Below are positions 18,601 to 25,687 of a stretch of 64,000 nucleotides of DNA, piece by piece (positions within the stretch are counted from its first letter, which is position 1; the number at the start of each line of letters is the position of its first letter). Both the position numbers and the translations under genes were made by a program. The DNA is from Sphaerisporangium sp040683095. Its GTDB lineage: Bacteria > Actinomycetota > Actinomycetes > Streptosporangiales > Streptosporangiaceae. The stretch spans positions 28,733 through 92,732 of the forward strand of contig NZ_JBFBCI010000033.1 of the NCBI RefSeq assembly GCF_040683095.1, written 5' to 3'. The notes below the pieces were generated by a model. That model was not told the origin of the DNA and made no database searches. It was given only the letters and a program-made list of their open reading frames with translations.

Positions 18601-21600
18601 CCCGAGCCGAGCGGCTTGAGCGTCACCGAGTAGGTGATCGTCGCCGTGGCGCCGCCGGCCAGGTTGCCGATCCAGGTCACGGTCGAGCCGCTGACGGACG
18701 CCGTCCCGGTCGTGGCGGCGACGTCGCCGTTGTAGGTGGAGTCGTCCAGGACGTTCGCCAGGGAGTCGCCGAAGGTCACCCCGGTGAACGCGGTCGTGCC
18801 GGTGTTGTTCACGGTGAGCGTGTAGTGGACGGTCGAGCCGGGAGCCGCCGTGGTCGTGTCGGTGGTCTTCGTGATGACCAGCGGGCCGGCTCCGACGACC
18901 AGGGTGACGGCCCGGGTGTCGGTCTGGTTGAAGGCGTCGGTGATGCGGACGGAGAAGGTGTACGTCCCCGCTGTCGTGGGCGTGCCCGACAGGAGGCCGG
19001 TCGACGCGTTCAAGGTGATGCCCGGCGGCAGGGCGCCCGTGCTCACCGACCAGGTGAACGGCGCGGTGCCCCCGGTGAAGGCGAGCTGGTCGCTGTAGGG
19101 GACGCCGACCTGCCCGGCGGTCGGAGCGGGGAAGGTCAGCGCGGGCGGCGACGCGACGGCCAGCGTCACCGGCCGGGTGGCGCTCTGGCTGGCTGCGTCG
19201 GTCACCATGACGGTGAAGGTGTACGTTCCCGCGGCCGTGGGCGTGCCCGACAGGAGGCCGGTCGACGCGTTCAAGGTGATGCCCGGCGGCAGGGCGCCCG
19301 TGCTCACCGACCAGGTGAACGGCGCGGTGCCCCCGGTGACCGTGAGCTGGTCGCTGTAGGCGACCCCGGCCTCTCCCGAGGGCGGCGCCGGGAAGGTCAG
19401 CGACGGCGGGGCGTTCGGGGTGACGGCGGCCGACCGCGCCGAGGCGGGGCCGGGTCCGGCGATGTTCTGCGCGGTGACGGTGAAGGTGTACGCGGTGCCG
19501 GGCGTCAGGCCGGTGACGGTCTGCGTCGTCGCCGTGCTCGAGAACGTCTGCGGCGTCTGCGCGACGTTGCCGATGTAGGGCGTCACGATGTACCCGGTGA
19601 TGGGGCTGCCGCCGTTGCTCGCCGGAGCCGTCCAGGTGAGCGTCGCCGTCCCGTCCCCCGCCGTGACGGACGTGACGGCGGGCTGCCCCGGCACGGTGTA
19701 GGGCACCACGGCGTTGGACTGCGCGCCGGCCGCGCCGGTGCCGACGGCGTTCACCGCGGCGACGGTGAAGGTGTAGGACGCCCCGGCGGTCAGCCCGGTC
19801 AGGGTGCGGGTGGTGGTGGAGGCGTCGAAGGTCTGCGGCGTCTGCGCCACCCCGCCGAGGTAGGGCGTGACGATGTACTGGGTGATCGGGCTGCCGTTGC
19901 TCGCCGGGGCCGTCCAGGTCACGGTGGCGCTGGTGACACCGGCGGTGGCCGTGGGCGCGGCCGGGACCGCGGGCGTGCTGGTGTAGGAGTAGGACGCCGC
20001 ACCGGCGACGCCGTGGGTCACGACCGTCACGGTGACCGCGTCGGGCGAGGACCGCGCGGGCATGGAGTTGATGGTCAACGTGCCGTTGGCGTTGGCGGTG
20101 AAGCATCCGGTCGTCACGCCGGAGGCGCAGGGCGGCAGCACGACCGGTGTGCCGGCCCTCTGCTGGGCGGTGGTGCCGATCTCGATCGCGGTCGCCCCGG
20201 TCAGGTTGCTCCCGCCGACCGTCACCGCGTTGCCCCCCGAGACCGTGCCGGAGGTGCTGCTGAGGGTGACCCCCGACGGCGTCGCCGGCAACGTCCCCGC
20301 CGTGGTGGTCGTCGCGATGGCCGGGTTCGCGTCGTTGGACGAGGCCGTGGCCGTCGAGGACCCCTGGATGAGGACGGGCGTGACGCCGCTGCCCGTCACG
20401 ATGCCGACGACCTCCAGCGTGGGCAGGGCCGTCCCGGCCGCGAAGGGCGTGTTGCCGTTGGCACAAGTGATCTTCTGCCCGGACGGCGCCTGGCATACCC
20501 AGCCGGTGCCGAACGCCCCGACCGGGACCACGCCGGCGGGCAGCGTCTCGGTGATCGAGATGGGGCTGGTCTCGGTCGCACCCGCGCTGTCGACGCTCGC
20601 GACCACCGTGTAGTTCACCGGGTCGCCCGGCTGCGGGGATGTGCCGTTGTAGCTCGTCTGGGTGACGTTCAGATCGGGGACGGGGTTGAAGCTGACCACG
20701 TTCACGTTGTCGATCTCGTGGAAGTCGGTCAGCGAGCCGGTGGACCCCACCCAGCCGAACGCGAGCTGGCGGGGGATGCCGCTGGAGTTCAGCCAGGTCG
20801 ACGACGGGTACAGCGTCGAGGACACCGTGGGCAGCGTGCCCTGAAAGGTCCTGGCCGTCCCGCCGATCGGCGTGAACACCACCTTGTACGTGCCGGCGGC
20901 GACCGCGATGCCCGAGGCGGTGGTGAAGTTCGTCGCGGTCGGGTTGATGGCGACCTCGACCGGAACCGCCGCCCCCGAGCGGGAGCTCCCGCTCGACCGC
21001 AGGGTGAGCGCCGAGGACGACGTGTTCGTGGCGGTGCTGTTGATCGCGCAGTAGCCGGCCAGTCCGGCCCCTGGGCCGCGGACGACGACCTGGCCGGGCA
21101 CCCGGCCCCCGGTCGTGCTGATGTACGCCGGGTCGGTGCAGCCGGTGCCCTCGTAAACACTGTTGCTGAAGTTGCCGAACACGTCGAAGCCGATGCCGAG
21201 GTAGGCGTTGGCCAGGCCCACGTTGCTGCCGGTGCGCGCCGGGCTGTACCCGAGCGCGCCGCCGGGCTGGCCGATGTTCGCCGGGGACAGGGGGTTCGCG
21301 GGGTCGACGGCCGCGGCCACGAAGGCGATGCCGTCCGCCCCCGTGCCGCCGTACTGGTACAGGTTGAACGTCACGTCCAGGCCCTCGGACGTGGGGACGC
21401 TGGTCGCGCCGAACAGGCCGCCCTCCAGGAAGGTGGTCGTGCTGGTGAGACGGAGCGCGCCGGACCCGGCGGCGTCGGTGTTGGCCGTGCAACTGCGCAG
21501 GCCCGTGGTCGCGGTGCTGCCCCGCGCGGTCAGGCAGGCGGCGTTCGACCCAGACGAGCCGCTGGGCAGCGCCGGCAGGCTGATGGGGTAGTTCGAGTCG

Positions 21601-21812
21601 ATCGAATTGTCCTTGAATGTCTGGGCGAACAGCGTGCTGCCCGCGGCGTTCGCGGGTACGGCGGTCAGCCCGTTCACGGGACCGGTCAGCACGGAACCGA
21701 GCAGGCCCGCCAGCGCGACGCGCGCGACGCCGCGGCGCACGCGCGGCGTCCACCTCGCCCGGACGAGGCGAGGAGCCGGCCCACCGGCGAGGACGCGGTT
21801 CCTCCTAGTCAC
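12669..21812 (-). CDS. Giant secreted lectin/FnIII/DUF11-repeat adhesin (3,047 residues)
   Basis: The domain order is as follows. A signal peptide ends near VPANAA. An L-type lectin-like domain spans about 60-375 (GGTGADGIAFVAAA, YLGIGFDVFGNF). One DUF11 domain spans about 380-510, an IPT/TIG domain about 515-610 and two FnIII domains about 615-795. Two almost identical He_PIG/cadherin-like domains (about 795-970) are followed by 15 DUF11-type Ig repeats of about 130 residues (about 975-2915). The last 130 residues are shared with the protein at 11960. There is no LPxTG and no C-terminal TM, so retention probably needs a partner. The GTG at 21812 has GAGGAGGGG before it and overlaps the upstream stop by 8 bases, so synthesis is coupled to the DUF916-like protein. 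Repeats carry a Cys pair (NCP...DPRC). Likely role: adhesion or aggregation. Confidence 0.9.
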   Translation of the reverse strand: MTRRNRVLAGGPAPRLVRARWTPRVRRGVARVALAGLLGSVLTGPVNGLTAVPANAAGSTLFAQTFKDNSIDSNYPISLPALPSGSSGSNAACLTARGSTATTGLRSCTANTDAAGSGALRLTSTTTFLEGGLFGATSVPTSEGLDVTFNLYQYGGTGADGIAFVAAAVDPANPLSPANIGQPGGALGYSPARTGSNVGLANAYLGIGFDVFGNFSNSVYEGTGCTDPAYISTTGGRVPGQVVVRGPGAGLAGYCAINSTATNTSSSALTLRSSGSSRSGAAVPVEVAINPTATNFTTASGIAVAAGTYKVVFTPIGGTARTFQGTLPTVSSTLYPSSTWLNSSGIPRQLAFGWVGSTGSLTDFHEIDNVNVVSFNPVPDLNVTQTSYNGTSPQPGDPVNYTVVASVDSAGATETSPISITETLPAGVVPVGAFGTGWVCQAPSGQKITCANGNTPFAAGTALPTLEVVGIVTGSGVTPVLIQGSSTATASSNDANPAIATTTTAGTLPATPSGVTLSSTSGTVSGGNAVTVGGSNLTGATAIEIGTTAQQRAGTPVVLPPCASGVTTGCFTANANGTLTINSMPARSSPDAVTVTVVTHGVAGAASYSYTSTPAVPAAPTATAGVTSATVTWTAPASNGSPITQYIVTPYLGGVAQTPQTFDASTTTRTLTGLTAGASYTFTVAAVNAVGTGAAGAQSNAVVPYTVPGQPAVTSVTAGDGTATLTWTAPASNGGSPITGYIVTPYIGNVAQTPQTFSSTATTQTVTGLTPGTAYTFTVTAQNIAGPGPASARSAAVTPNAPPSLTFPAPPSGEAGVAYSDQLTVTGGTAPFTWSVSTGALPPGITLNASTGLLSGTPTAAGTYTFTVMVTDAASQSATRPVTLAVASPPALTFPAPTAGQVGVPYSDQLAFTGGTAPFTWSVSTGALPPGITLNASTGLLSGTPTTAGTYTFSVRITDAFNQTDTRAVTLVVGAGPLVITKTTDTTTAAPGSTVHYTLTVNNTGTTAFTGVTFGDSLANVLDDSTYNGDVAATTGTASVSGSTVTWIGNLAGGATATITYSVTLKPLGSGDGVLTNGVTSTTLGANCPSGGTDIRCRTTVSLIALTITKISNTPTATPGDTVRYTITVTNSGQAVYPSASFSDYLAGVLDDATYNNDAAATSGTVSFTSPSLAWSGTLAVGGSATVTYSVTVRTPDPGDRNLTNTVVSTAAGGNCPAGSADTRCTTSVTALIPRLTITSAPDVGSTVPTGVVHYTVTATNTGQTAYAAANLTFDLSGALVNATYNSDTTATSGSLAFHPDGTITWHGPLAVGASVTATASVTVNNPPAGGPTMTTAVTSTTPGTTCPVGTGDPSCSTTVTILTPQLSVTAASATATATPGQTVAYTVTIANTGQTPYTGASVVTSLAGVLTDADHTGDATATSGTVSYSSPNLTWTGNLPVGATAVVTYTVTVKNPDPGDKLMVTQVSSAALGSACPPGGGGAGCSNQVVVLVPGLTVTKTATATTAVEGATVGYTIRVANTGQTPYTGMTVTDVLTGVLDDATYGNDATATGGAVSYAAPNLTWTGNLAVGATATITYTVTVNSPDTGDGVLTSTVVAPAAGSDCPAGGTDPRCTTTVRLSRLLLTQAYAESTTTPGSVIHLSATFTNTGQTPYTGIRVAASTAGTVDDAVPNGDQQASSGTLVLGSSDITWTGDIPVGGVVTVTGTLTVKNPDTGDKVITGTLVSSAPGNNCPSGGTDPRCTARVDVLIPALTIAKSADTTTQVPGGTVAYTVTVQNTGQTPYTAATTHDDLSGILDDAVYSGNAVASTGTVALVGQTLIWTGNLPVGATATITYSLTVRNPDPGGKLMANAVDSSDVGSTCPPNTGNPACSTSVVVLTPALTIVKTANRATAVAGQTVTYTITVTNTGQTPYTGATFADDLSRLLDDATYGNDVTATSGTAGYTAPDVTWNGDLAVGAAATITYTVVVDNPSVGDQLLTSTVSSPTTGNNCPPGSGDPRCSLNIPITPTTQLTFTKTAGTRSSPRGGVVAYTVTVANSAAAPYLGATFTDSLAGVLDDAAYNSDAAATAGTVSYAAPVLTWTGNVPAGGTVTVTYSVTVHSAPGGDDILANTVTSTSPQANCAAGGTDPRCTATVTVSSLTLVNSANVSAATPGSDVRLTTTFTNTGQTPYTGIIVTLTDIDLLDDATPNGDQTATLGTVSVSPTGLVWTGDVPAGGTVVLSASYTVNDPYTGDRVISFTSVADVPGGNCPTGGTDPRCVASVPVLIPALTITKNASATLTVPGAVVGYTISLVNTGQTPYTGISLTDPLPGVLDDAVYDGDAAATTGAVAYTSPDLTWTGDVPVGGTVTITYSVTVRDPDPGSKVMANTVTSAAPGSTCSPTAHAAACTTTVGVLTPALTIAKTADAATTTPGGTVHYTITVTNTGQTPYPAATVTDSLAWVLDDATYGGDAAATTGTVTFTSPHLTWTGALGLGAAATVTYSVTVKTPGAGDGNLVNALVSTSSGANCVMGSTDPRCGLTVPVAVLTIVTATDVSTTVPTGVVRYTARATNTGRVPYTDANFTFQLAGVLSNATYNNDATVTSGNVVFNPDGSVTWHGPLAAGASVTATASVTVNDPPAGGPTMTSSLISTTPGNTCPAGATDPACLTTVTILIPQLSVSVLSDTATSTPGGTVGYTVVITNTGQTPYTGISVAGSLAGVLTDALYDGDAAATVGSVSYTSPNLVWTGDLGVGRSAVVTYTVTIRNPDLGDKHVVTTVSSTALGSTCPPGGSGAPCANEVIVLIPALTITKTADTSGVVEGARVRYTITLVNTGQTPYTGASLTDSLAGVLDDATYNDDATASTGAVSYAAPVVTWTGDLGVGASAAIHYSVTAHSPDTGDGSLVNTVASAAAGANCPSGGTDPRCTATTFVIPLNIVLSDLTNGFTLTGLPESTVRGDGVVTMTVVTNSPTGYSVTVQPASPALTSAVTGASIPVSRLKVRESGTGPFTPLSPDTPVLVHTRLSPSAANGDRLSDDYEVDIPFVPSGTYSATLDYVASTR
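13050..18890 (-). repeat. Fifteen DUF11-type Ig repeats (about 390 nt each)
   Basis: Each unit runs from a LTITKTAD-like opening through NTGQTPYTG, a GVLDDATY-like turn, LTWTGNLPVGATATITYSVTV and a closing Cys pair (NCP..GTDPRC). Numbered from the N-terminus, units 3, 4 and 5 pair best with 13, 14 and 15. Units 6, 7 and 8 pair with 10, 11 and 12. Unit 9 is unpaired. This indicates block duplication rather than single-unit growth. Confidence 0.75.
18975..19339 (-). repeat. 104-bp exact duplicate inside the adhesin gene
   Basis: Bases 18975-19078 and 19236-19339 are identical over 104 bases, spaced 261 bases (87 codons) apart. They encode the same stretch of two neighbouring He_PIG/cadherin-like domains (containing FTWSVSTGALPPGITLNAS). 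Flanks have diverged, so this looks like recent gene conversion or duplication. Confidence 0.9.
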
Positions 21813-22770
21813 GATGCCCCTCCTCGGTCGCATGGAGAGCCGCGGCGGCCGCGAGCACCTTCGCCCGGTAACGACGTCGCACGAACCAGCCGGTCGTCAG
21901 GGCCACGAAGACCACGGAGACCAGGAGCGCCAGCAGGTCCAGGGGGAAGACGATGATCCTGACGGTGGCGGTGCGGCTGACGCCGACGGGAGCGGGGACG
22001 GACACGGTCGCGTGGCAGACGCACATCAGCGGCGGGTTCCACTGCGCCGTCACCTGGCGGGTCGCGCCGCGCAGCACCGTGAACTCGGGAAAGGCCACCG
22101 TGTCGCCGCCGACCTCCACACGCAGACGCTGCGGACCCCGGAAGTCGCGGTGCACGGTGCCAAGGTCACTGATCTTCGTGGTGATCGGCACGGGGCCGCG
22201 CGTGACGAACCCGGGCGCGTCGAGGCTCGCGACCTCGGCCGTCCGGTCGACGGTGCCGGGCACGGTGATGAACACCGGCGCGGCGATGGCCCGGTTGATC
22301 CTGATGTTCTGGGCGTCGCGGCCGACGGGCACCCGGAAGAGTACCGCGAGGTGGTGGTCACCCGGTTCGGGGTCGTGGGGCACCGCGACGCGGACGGTCA
22401 CCGTGCGGGTCGTCCCGGGCGCCATCGTGAACCTGGCCGGCTCCACGCTCACCCAGGAGGCCGCGGCGAAGGGAGTCCTGGCGCTGAAGTTCATCGCGCC
22501 GTTCGCATCCATGGTGAAGTCGGCCCGGACGACGGTCACCTTGAAAGGGGCGGCCCCGCGGTTGGACACCCGGAAGCGCTGGGTGACGGCACGCGCGCCG
22601 GCCGGGACCACCAGGCGGGTCGGGCTGACCTGCATCGAGAAGTCGGGCGTGGGCCTGGCCTGCGCCAGGACGGGCGGGCATGACGCCCAGACCAGGCACA
22701 GGGCGCCCAGTGCACCGCTCATTCGTCTGCCGAGGCGGCGGGGTGCGGCGCCGTTCACCGGGACGCCCAT
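21805..22770 (-). CDS. DUF916/WxLIP-like secreted membrane-anchored protein
   Basis: The protein of about 321 residues has a signal sequence (LGALCLVWASCPPVLAQA) and two Ig-like domains. The first is typical of DUF916 and periplasmic-chaperone-like folds (FSMQVSPTRLVVPAGARAVTQRFRVSNRGAAPFKVTV, FTMAPGTTRTVTVRVAVP). A C-terminal TM helix (PLDLLALLVSVVFVALTTGWFV) and a basic tail follow. In Firmicutes DUF916 proteins are encoded with WxL proteins and bind both them and peptidoglycan. Here the stop overlaps the adhesin start (GTGACTAG), supporting a one-to-one partnership. The start is uncertain: ATG 22770 is chosen, but no good ribosome site is seen for it or for GTG 22827. Confidence 0.8.
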   Translation of the reverse strand: MGVPVNGAAPRRLGRRMSGALGALCLVWASCPPVLAQARPTPDFSMQVSPTRLVVPAGARAVTQRFRVSNRGAAPFKVTVVRADFTMDANGAMNFSARTPFAAASWVSVEPARFTMAPGTTRTVTVRVAVPHDPEPGDHHLAVLFRVPVGRDAQNIRINRAIAAPVFITVPGTVDRTAEVASLDAPGFVTRGPVPITTKISDLGTVHRDFRGPQRLRVEVGGDTVAFPEFTVLRGATRQVTAQWNPPLMCVCHATVSVPAPVGVSRTATVRIIVFPLDLLALLVSVVFVALTTGWFVRRRYRAKVLAAAAALHATEEGHRD

Positions 22771-23132
22771 CCGAATACGACCAGTTGCATGCGCGTAACC
22801 CTCGCCACCCACAGTGATCATTTGCACACAGTGTCCGAATGGTCACTCAGAGTGTCAAGAATGATCGCCCGAAGAACTGACGTGTCCTCCGGGAAATCAT
22901 CCAAGGGCCGGAGAAGCCACCTATAAATGCCCCTTTAACAGTCACGCGCTCGCATGTCCGTGCACACCATCCCCTTCGCGCTGGTAATCAAATCTACGTC
23001 CAGAAAAGGCGGAGAGATGCCGGGAGATGGGCGTTCGCCGCGATGAACACAGCGGCCAAAGGGGTAAAAACCCAGAAGAGCAAAGATATCAAGGCAATGG
23101 CCAATTAACCATTACCGGGGATATTTGGGGGA
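22771..23132. other. Divergent control region between surface genes
   Basis: This spacer of about 360 bases is notably AT-richer than its surroundings, especially 22920-23130. It separates the leftward adhesin operon from the rightward LPxTG gene and probably holds promoters for both. No single promoter or operator stands out. An 11-codon reading frame (22781-22749, leftward, good GGCGAGGG site) overlaps the DUF916-like start region and may be a leader peptide. Confidence 0.4.
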
Positions 23133-23795
23133 ATGATGGGTAGACGTTCCACGCCGCTGCTGCTCGGCGCCGAGCCGGCGATCGCGCTGGCCTTCTGCGC
23201 CGCCCTGGCGACACCGGCCGCCGCGCCCATCACACCCACCACGGCCGAGCCCGCGCCGGAACGGACCAACTCCTCGTCCACCGAGGTGTCGGTGCGCGTG
23301 CTTCCGCCGAAGGACGGCGGCACGCGCCCGCCGGGCGGCGATCCGAGCACCCCGCTCGAACCCAAGGGCAGGCCGGCCGCGCCCGCGGAACCGGCCGGCG
23401 TCGTGGCCGTGGAGGTACCGGCCGCGTCCGGCGAGTCCGGGCGCGGGGTCACCGTATCCGGGGGCGAGGTCGTGGAGTACACCGAAGGCGCGACCGGGGG
23501 CGGCGGGCAACACGCGGATGTGGACAAGGGCGCCGGTCCGGGCGGGGCGGACCATCCCGGCGGCGTCTCCCCCGGCGGCACGGCACCCGTCCAGCCGGCC
23601 GCCCCTGCCCAGCGTGGCGCCCCTGCCCAGCGTGGCGCCCCTGCCCAGCCGGGCGCGCCCACCCCGGGCGAACTGCCGTTCACGGGCGCCGACCCGCGAA
23701 CACTCGCCGTCACCCTGGGAACCGGCGCCGCCGCCGTCGTCCTCGGCGCGCTCCTCGTCCACCTGGCCACCCGCCGCAGAAGACCCGAGGCCTGA
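23133..23795 (+). CDS. LPFTG cell-wall-anchored protein, Pro/Ala-rich
   Basis: The 220-residue secreted protein has an N-terminal hydrophobic signal (AIALAFCAALATPAAA). Its long low-complexity body is rich in Gly, Pro, Glu and Ala. Three tandem units of the type APAQRG/APAQPG precede a complete sorting signal: LPFTG, hydrophobic helix (LAVTLGTGAAAVVLGALLVHLA) and the tail TRRRRPEA. Sortase should link it to peptidoglycan. No recognisable binding domain is present; it may be a stalk or spacer. ATG 23133 and ATG 23136 follow TTGGGGG. It is divergent from the adhesin operon. No sortase gene is in the window. Confidence 0.85.
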   Translation: MMGRRSTPLLLGAEPAIALAFCAALATPAAAPITPTTAEPAPERTNSSSTEVSVRVLPPKDGGTRPPGGDPSTPLEPKGRPAAPAEPAGVVAVEVPAASGESGRGVTVSGGEVVEYTEGATGGGGQHADVDKGAGPGGADHPGGVSPGGTAPVQPAAPAQRGAPAQRGAPAQPGAPTPGELPFTGADPRTLAVTLGTGAAAVVLGALLVHLATRRRRPEA

Positions 23796-23821
23796 AAGAC
23801 GCCCTCCGGCACGCAACCTTC

Positions 23822-24760
23822 TCAACCCATCGAGCCGCCTCGATGATGCCGGGGGCCGGTGCCCCTCCGGGCGAGCCCTCCGGCGACGGCCAGCAGGATG
23901 AGCAGTAGGCCGACCGTCACAAAGACCCGCCCGTCTGGCCCCGCGTCCCCGCCGCCGCCCGTCCCGGCCCCGCCCCGCGGGGTCTTGGTCACCTTGCCGT
24001 TCGTCCCCGCGCCCCCGGCCTGATCGCCGTCGTCCGCCTCGGCCGGGGTGTCGGATGGCGTGCTCGTCGGCGTGGCGGAGGGCGTCGTGGTGGGAGTGGC
24101 GCTCGGCGTGGGGCTCGGCGAGGGACTGCCGGAGCCGCCCGCTTCGCCGACCTTCAGCGTGTAGGTGGTGAGAGCACTCTTGTTCGCCACATCGCAGTTG
24201 ATCGTGGGGTCATTCTCGGCCGGTCCGAAGTTGAGGCCGCCGGGTCTCACCGTCCCCGTGTCCGCGTGGGACGCTGTCGTCTTCACCTCGACCGTGGACG
24301 TTGGCAGCGGTATCTCCTGCCCCGGTCCCACAGGGCTGAGATCGCCCACCCCCGTTGCGGAGGTCAGTCCGTCGAAACCGCTGATCCCCACGTGGGCGTA
24401 CAGGGCGGTGCCGATTTGGAGACCTCCGGCGGGAGCCTTCACGCCGGTGCCGACGTAGGTCCCCTGCCAGCCGATGGTCAGTTGCCGCCCGGGGACGGCG
24501 CCGGTCGGCATCGTCAGCACGACCTGGACCTTGACGCTCTGGGGCTCGTCCACGCCGTCGGTCTTGCAGGTGTACTCGACGACGTTGGTCGCGACGGTCA
24601 CGGTTCGCGCCGGTGCCGCGGACGCCGGACTCACGCCGGTCAGCACCCCGAGGGCGGCGGCCAGGCCGAAGGCGGAGATCCTGTGCGCGATGCGCCGCGC
24701 CGTGCGATCGAACGCTGGGCGATCGAAGCCTGTGTGATCGAAGCCTGTGTGATCGAGCAC
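23822..24760 (-). CDS. Secreted protein with Ser/Thr/Pro stalk and C-terminal membrane anchor
   Basis: The 312-residue protein has a signal sequence (ISAFGLAAALGVLTGVSPASA). One beta-rich domain of about 150 residues follows (NVVEYTCKTDGV, TIGWQGTYVG, INCDVANKSALTTYTLKVG), resembling DUF6801-type actinobacterial surface domains. A low-complexity SPSPTPSATPTTTP stalk, a Gly-rich linker, a TM helix (VFVTVGLLLILLAVAGGLA) and a basic tail end it. The GTG at 24760 has GGAGAAGGACA directly upstream and is preferred to GTG 24805. The first residues (LDHTGFDHTGFDRPAFDRT) come from 15-base tandem repeats at about 24700-24755. The gene is convergent with the LPFTG gene. Confidence 0.78.
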   Translation of the reverse strand: MLDHTGFDHTGFDRPAFDRTARRIAHRISAFGLAAALGVLTGVSPASAAPARTVTVATNVVEYTCKTDGVDEPQSVKVQVVLTMPTGAVPGRQLTIGWQGTYVGTGVKAPAGGLQIGTALYAHVGISGFDGLTSATGVGDLSPVGPGQEIPLPTSTVEVKTTASHADTGTVRPGGLNFGPAENDPTINCDVANKSALTTYTLKVGEAGGSGSPSPSPTPSATPTTTPSATPTSTPSDTPAEADDGDQAGGAGTNGKVTKTPRGGAGTGGGGDAGPDGRVFVTVGLLLILLAVAGGLARRGTGPRHHRGGSMG

Positions 24761-24862
24761 TGTCCTTCTCCGTGTCCGCGCCGGCGACCGGCTCGCCGGG
24801 CGCACCAGGATTCCAGGCCACGGTCACGGATTGATGGCGATTCGTCACTGTTTCAGGCGTGT

Positions 24863-24892
24863 CCGGGCCGCCCCGGCTCAGGGGCGGCCCGG
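24863..24892. terminator. Perfect 12-bp hairpin after the oxidoreductase operon
   Basis: Arms CCGGGCCGCCCC (24863-24874) and GGGGCGGCCCGG (24881-24892) are exact complements with a 6-base loop, 33 bases past the leftward stop at 24926. Confidence 0.75.
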
Positions 24893-24925
24893 AGGTGCGA
24901 GGATCACCCCCGCGCGGTCACCCCC

Positions 24926-25687
24926 CTACCACGGGACCGGGCCCTCGCCGCCGAAGCAGCACCCTGTGGGGCCGTCGGCGGGGAGGGTGGCGAGGTGGAC
25001 GGCGATCGCGGCGCCGTCGGCGGCGGTGCGGGTGAGGCCGGGAACGTCCCTGGTGAAAGCGGTCGCGCACGGCCCCGGGTCCGCCGCGTTGACCAGGATT
25101 CCGTGCGGGCGCAGCTCCCGGGCGTACTGCACGGTCAGCGAGTTGAGCGCGGTCTTGGACGGGATGTAGGCGACCGAGGCGGGCCGCCCGGCGAACGGCC
25201 CGGCGGGGTCGCTCATCAGCGTCAGCGAGCCGAGGCCGCTGGTGACGTTGACGACGCGCCCCGCCGGCGACCGCGTCAGCAGCGGGATCATCGCGCTGGT
25301 CACGCTGACCACGCCGAAGACGTTGGTCTCGAAAACGTCCCTGACCACGTCCAGCTCGGCGGTCTCCGGGGCCTGCCCGGCGCGGTCGCCGAGAATGCCG
25401 GCGTTGTTGACCAGGACGTCCAGCACGCCGAAGTGGCCGTCCACGTACTGCGCCGCGGCCTTCACGGACGTGCCGTCGGTGACGTCGAGCTGGATCGCCC
25501 GCACGTCGCCGCCGGCGGACCGCAGGGCGTGCGCCGCCTCCTCGCCCCGGCGCGGGTCGCGCGCGCCGAGCAGCACGGTCATGCCGCGTGCCGCGAGCCC
25601 GGCCACGATCTCGCGTCCGATTCCCTGGTTCGCCCCGGTGACCAGCGCCGTCACCGGACGGGCCGCCGGACGGCGGCGCTCAGGCAT
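24926..25687 (-). CDS. Short-chain dehydrogenase/reductase
   Basis: The 253-residue classical SDR has the cofactor motif TGANQGIG and the NNAG stretch (VLVNNAGILGD). The active-site Ser is in NVTSGLGSL, and the tetrad appears as YIPSKTAL (Y-x-x-x-K). The length and an Arg after the first strand (GARDPRRG) suggest NADP(H). It is most like plant-type and actinomycete carbonyl reductases; the substrate is unknown. Its ATG lies within the stop of the upstream gene (ATGCCTGA, 8-base overlap), so the two are an operon. Confidence 0.9.
   Translation of the reverse strand: MPERRRPAARPVTALVTGANQGIGREIVAGLAARGMTVLLGARDPRRGEEAAHALRSAGGDVRAIQLDVTDGTSVKAAAQYVDGHFGVLDVLVNNAGILGDRAGQAPETAELDVVRDVFETNVFGVVSVTSAMIPLLTRSPAGRVVNVTSGLGSLTLMSDPAGPFAGRPASVAYIPSKTALNSLTVQYARELRPHGILVNAADPGPCATAFTRDVPGLTRTAADGAAIAVHLATLPADGPTGCCFGGEGPVPW

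Noticed and set aside
13170..21956. A 2,900-codon open frame antisense to the adhesin
   Set aside because: It mirrors the G/C third-position bias of the true gene, is almost all Arg, Gly, Ala, Val and Asp, and has no domains, signal or ribosome site.
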